Source: Dryococelus australis (Eukaryota > Arthropoda > Insecta > Phasmatodea > Phasmatidae). From it: DNA of 64,000 nucleotides. The notes beneath the pieces are model-generated. The model did not search any database. It saw only the letters and a program-made list of their open reading frames with translations, and was not told the DNA's origin. Made by a program: the position numbers and the translations under genes. Below, piece by piece: positions 60,775-64,000 of this stretch (the stretch's first letter is position 1; each line of letters starts with the position of its first letter). The DNA lies in contig CM056995.1 in assembly GCA_029891345.1 (NCBI GenBank), positions 79,857,895 to 79,921,894 on the forward strand, in the 5' to 3' direction.

Positions 60775-63700
60775 CTTATCGGTTACGTAACCTTTTCTCG
60801 TAACTTTACATTGACCACATGTTTTAATAATGGTGTTGGGTAGCAAAAATAAACCCTTCGGGAGTGAGCTGGCGTTTCAGCGGGGCCGACATCCCTGACT
60901 AGACGAGGTAATTTGGAGTTTAGTTTATGGCTGGCAGAAAAGATAATTTCAACTGATAACAACTATCAAGAAGTGATCTTGGGGGCAGACCAACACTTGT
61001 CTGCCATCACGCCCCGAAAGGATGAGTCTCTATAAAGTATAACTTTGTGCTCGGACCGTGGGCGGGCGCCCTTAACCCTGGCAAGTAGCATTTCCTATCC
61101 ACTGTACCTCATTCCCCCCCATGGCCCAGCTCGCCACACATCAGACTTTTAAATTTCTTCCGTCAGTTTTGTCATTTAATAACACATGTGCACGTGCGAC
61201 TGTTTGTTTAATTTTGTGCCCATGCTCTGTTTTGTTATGGTGGGTTTTAATTGAAGTGGTATTATTACATGTGTTGGAAGTGTCTACTATTATTTTGTTT
61301 TACGTAAGTGCTGTGTAAAATGTGTACTCAGAATATTATTTAGTAAAGTAAATAAATGGGAATTGTTTTTGTTGACCACTGTAGTTTTATGTATGTTCCA
61401 TGTTTGCACTAGAGTGCACCAAACCACCCTGCATGGGAAAAAGAAATAGTATTAAGAGATTATATATTTTTGTCCTCAGGTAGTGTGTTGACATTTAGAG
61501 AGAGAACAAAACATAATGTAGCATAATTTGTTTACAACAGGCGTCTTGTGCCGCAAATAGCACATCCATTGTCATTCAGTTCAATGTTTATGTTTAGTTA
61601 TTAGCGATCTGAGTGTAATTGTGTACTTGCTTAGTGTTTTGAAAATTTTCAGGCAAACTTAACCTCCAATGGCCAGTTAGGCCAAATTTCATGGCCAATT
61701 ATGACGTTACTGCAGCGGGCATGTCTGTTCAAAACATAAACAATTTCGAGTTTGCATCAAATTGTAATTTCAGTGTTTTTATGCAAAACCAAAACTGGGG
61801 AAAGAAAGTCATGTACATGAAATACGAGCACAAGTAAATGTGGGACAATATGTATAAAATAAATGCCACACACTCCCAAACAAAAGAGTATATTTCAGGT
61901 TAAAAGTGACCGGCTGCAGGACAGCTAAGTTAACCGATGTCACGTGATTAAAAATTAAGTATTTTAGTTCACATCGGTTGCTTTCCCCAAGCCCGTTTGT
62001 CCGCCGTCGGAAATGGCCGCTGCAGGGGCCCGCACTCTACGGGTACTTGTGTGCACCAATTAAGAAGTGTCCCGCATCGGTTGCATGGAAATTGTTACTC
62101 CACGTGTGCGTGATTTGTGTTCATCCAAGCGCTTATGACGAGGGCGCAAAGTGCAGAGTAGTGAAGTGCAAACACATGTACCCGCGCATACGTATTCTGA
62201 AAGTAGAACCAGTGAGATCAAATATTTGTTTATTATAAAGCAATTACAAGATACTCAAGGACAGACGTCCATGCAAGTCTGCACGTAGTCATAGGATAAT
62301 TTAAGTGTCCTACGGGCCCAGTATATGTGTTATTTTCATTTTTCACATGTATCACCCACATTTCACTTTACACAGTGCCTTATGCTTCTTAAAGGGTTTC
62401 GGTAAGTAGAGCAATTAATTATGCAAGAGTTATTTGTTTTAAGAAATGTGAGTAGGAAGTTCGCGCGGCATGATGGCCCGTCCAAACTGGCCAGCGCACC
62501 GTCGCGAAGGGTTAGTCATTCTATAGTGTCTCAAGGAGTCGGACGTGCGCTTGGACTGTCCATCAACATTTTTAACTAATCACTTTCACTGAAGTAGATT
62601 TTTTAGATAACCGGAAACTCGTGTTTTTTTTTCTCTTCCCATGGCCTAAAATTGCCTGGGAAGGCTTACCTTTACACAGTAATTCTTAGTGACCATGTGC
62701 AGTTATCAGTGTAACGCTACCGGCGGGTAAAGTCTGGAAATTGCTTTGTAAGTTGTTTCCTAGACGAACATTTAAATAATACCCAGTGAATTACAACAAA
62801 GTGTCTGATTCTTCATTTGGCTTGTCTATGGGCTATAAGGGTTTGTGTCCCCACCTTTCCCGCTTTTTTAGTGTACTGTGCAAGGGTTTCCAATGTATTT
62901 AAGAATGTTTTTATCTTCGTCTAACTAAATATGGGTGAGTCACCCTGAGATCTCGCTGCGTATAAAGCATAATACAGGTACTGACATGTGTCGCTCCTCA
63001 CCCTAAGCCGTTTGTCATGCCAGCCGCTCTCAAGTGGATCACACATGCGCTCTCTACGATTGATCACCGGCGAGTAGTGTCAGTGTCGTGCGGGTACAGG
63101 AGTGGGCAAGATTGGGCAATTGCAGTGCAGTGTGTAGCGCCACGTGCGCCTACCAGCCCAGGAGAGCGGGTGGAGTAATACATGAACACGTGTATTACTT
63201 TAAAAAGAATTGTAACATTTTTACAAACACATTTTTCGCCATGTGATAAGGACACGTGACCTGTGAATCAAGTGTAATCTGTCTAGAAACCCTTATGCCC
63301 CAGTGTTGTTTTAAAGGGTTTTTTTTTCTTCACAAATGTTTATTCTCACCACCACCAGTGTTATGTCCACCCCATTTCATCCCAATTGCAAGGTAAGCTT
63401 CAGAAACAATTATAGATTTATGTTTTTACAGTGTTTGAGAGTATTATGGCATGTAACGGTAAATTTGTTTCTCTGCGTAAGTAGATCCCTCCATGGTGCG
63501 TGGGACCGCCACTGCCAGCCCTCGTGCCACAGTGGGAAGTTAGTCAGCAAGTTGTACCCAGAAGGGCCGCATGTGTGAAGTCGTGCTTGCTCTTTTCCCG
63601 CCCAGATAGTATCAATCTTCATCACAGGTCTTTTTCAGCAATAGTTAAGTATATCTAGAACCTTCTTTCGTTTGTCCGGAATACTCCCCCTCGCCTTCCC

Positions 63701-63855
63701 AGGAATTGCATTGCCTAGGAAGTTCAAAAGTTCATCAGCACACCTAGTGCTTTATTTACCGCATAGCATTCGCCGCAAGTTTAAAGTGTGCAATTGTGTA
63801 AGTTATTCTCCTGGAGGTAATGTTAAATTCTGCAATAAATAGCATGAAATGATGA
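60775..63855. other. Unannotated 3 kb stretch of mixed composition
   Basis: Frames of up to 86 codons occur (for example 61978-62238 plus) without any recognised domain. Several short GC-rich islands lie at 60860-61130, 61985-62040, 62460-62550 and 63000-63190. An 11-base CCTGGGAAGGC occurs near 62655 and its complement near 63693, but the match does not extend. Nothing here can be named. Confidence 0.5.
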
Positions 63856-63861
63856 GTGCTT

Positions 63862-64000
63862 TTTATCTCGCTCCGTTCTCCTCCACACCCTCTGAAGATT
63901 CTCACCGTTGTTTCCTCTTCCTCTAAACACCCCCCTTACTTAGGTTGCAGTGTGGCCCTCCCCATCCTCCCTCTTAGTCACCATCCTGAATAGCCGTTCA
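63862..64000 (-). mobile_element. LINE 3'-end copy running off the window
   Basis: The last 135 bases match 31035-31170, the 3' part of the CR1/Jockey-like LINE, in the same orientation. The shared text includes TTCCTCTTCCTCTAAA, CCCTTACTTAG and GCCCTCCCCATCCTCCCTCT. The copy starts about 120 bases further into the element than the 30880 copy and continues past the window edge. Confidence 0.75.

Noticed and set aside
62635-63722. Possible inverted repeat pair around 1.1 kb
   Set aside because: Only an 11-base core (CCTGGGAAGGC) matches well; the rest is about 22 of 31, no target duplication is visible and the core is itself partly self-complementary.
1-64000. CRISPR array, operons or prokaryotic genes
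   Set aside because: No regularly spaced palindromic repeats, no ribosome-binding-site-led gene runs; composition and elements are those of an animal nuclear genome.

Overview
This 64 kb window is AT-rich, repeat-dense eukaryotic nuclear DNA, almost certainly from an arthropod and most likely an insect with a large genome. The grounds are one conserved metazoan gene (MYG1) with a splice acceptor and a canonical polyadenylation signal, a 62 bp candidate spliceosomal intron, no prokaryotic gene packing, and a mobile-element mix typical of insects: Ty3/Gypsy, a CR1/Jockey-like LINE, Tc1, mariner, pogo/Tigger, PIF/Harbinger-like and Helitron/PIF1 fragments. The species cannot be read from the window.

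Layout. At 2.3-2.8 kb lies a decayed mariner transposase. At 5.0-6.05 kb (minus strand) is the one confidently intact gene, MYG1, with nearly the whole protein in one exon. A previously unnamed family of about 1.85-1.9 kb non-autonomous DNA elements (TA target duplication, GTCYATTCCC terminal inverted repeats) supplies three full copies (8.3-10.2, 23.85-25.7 and 37.3-39.2 kb) and several fragments (6.9-7.8, 33.4-33.7 plus 35.2-35.6, and 59.8 kb). Between these lie a lone LTR-like unit (15.8-16.6 kb), two pogo/Tigger-like elements (16.9-18.1 and 22.2-23.7 kb), an internally deleted Tc1 element with double repeats in its ends (18.5-19.6 kb), a Gypsy gag relic (27.4-28.0 kb), a PIF/Harbinger-like element (28.3-29.8 kb) and a LINE 3' end (30.9-31.5 kb).

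From 39.5 to 55.8 kb the base composition rises in GC and the DNA is mostly retroelement debris. Two 1 kb direct repeats (39.6-40.6 and 44.6-45.6 kb) bracket 4 kb holding a PHD-like finger and a minisatellite. Two relics of one Gypsy family lie head to head: minus strand 51.1 to 47.1 kb, plus strand 52.7 to 55.75 kb. Both have lost the second Asp of the reverse-transcriptase YxDD motif.

The most unusual part is 56-59.3 kb, a cluster of short unrecognised reading frames: a candidate two-exon gene of about 60 codons, a minus-strand exon with a single-base frameshift in an A run, and a tandem pair of paralogous frames (one open, one with stops). Downstream are a tRNA-like relic, a Helitron/PIF1 helicase fragment with one stop, and about 3 kb with nothing recognised. 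The window ends inside a second copy of the LINE 3' end. Apart from MYG1 the genes do not form a pathway; the window mainly records insertion and decay.
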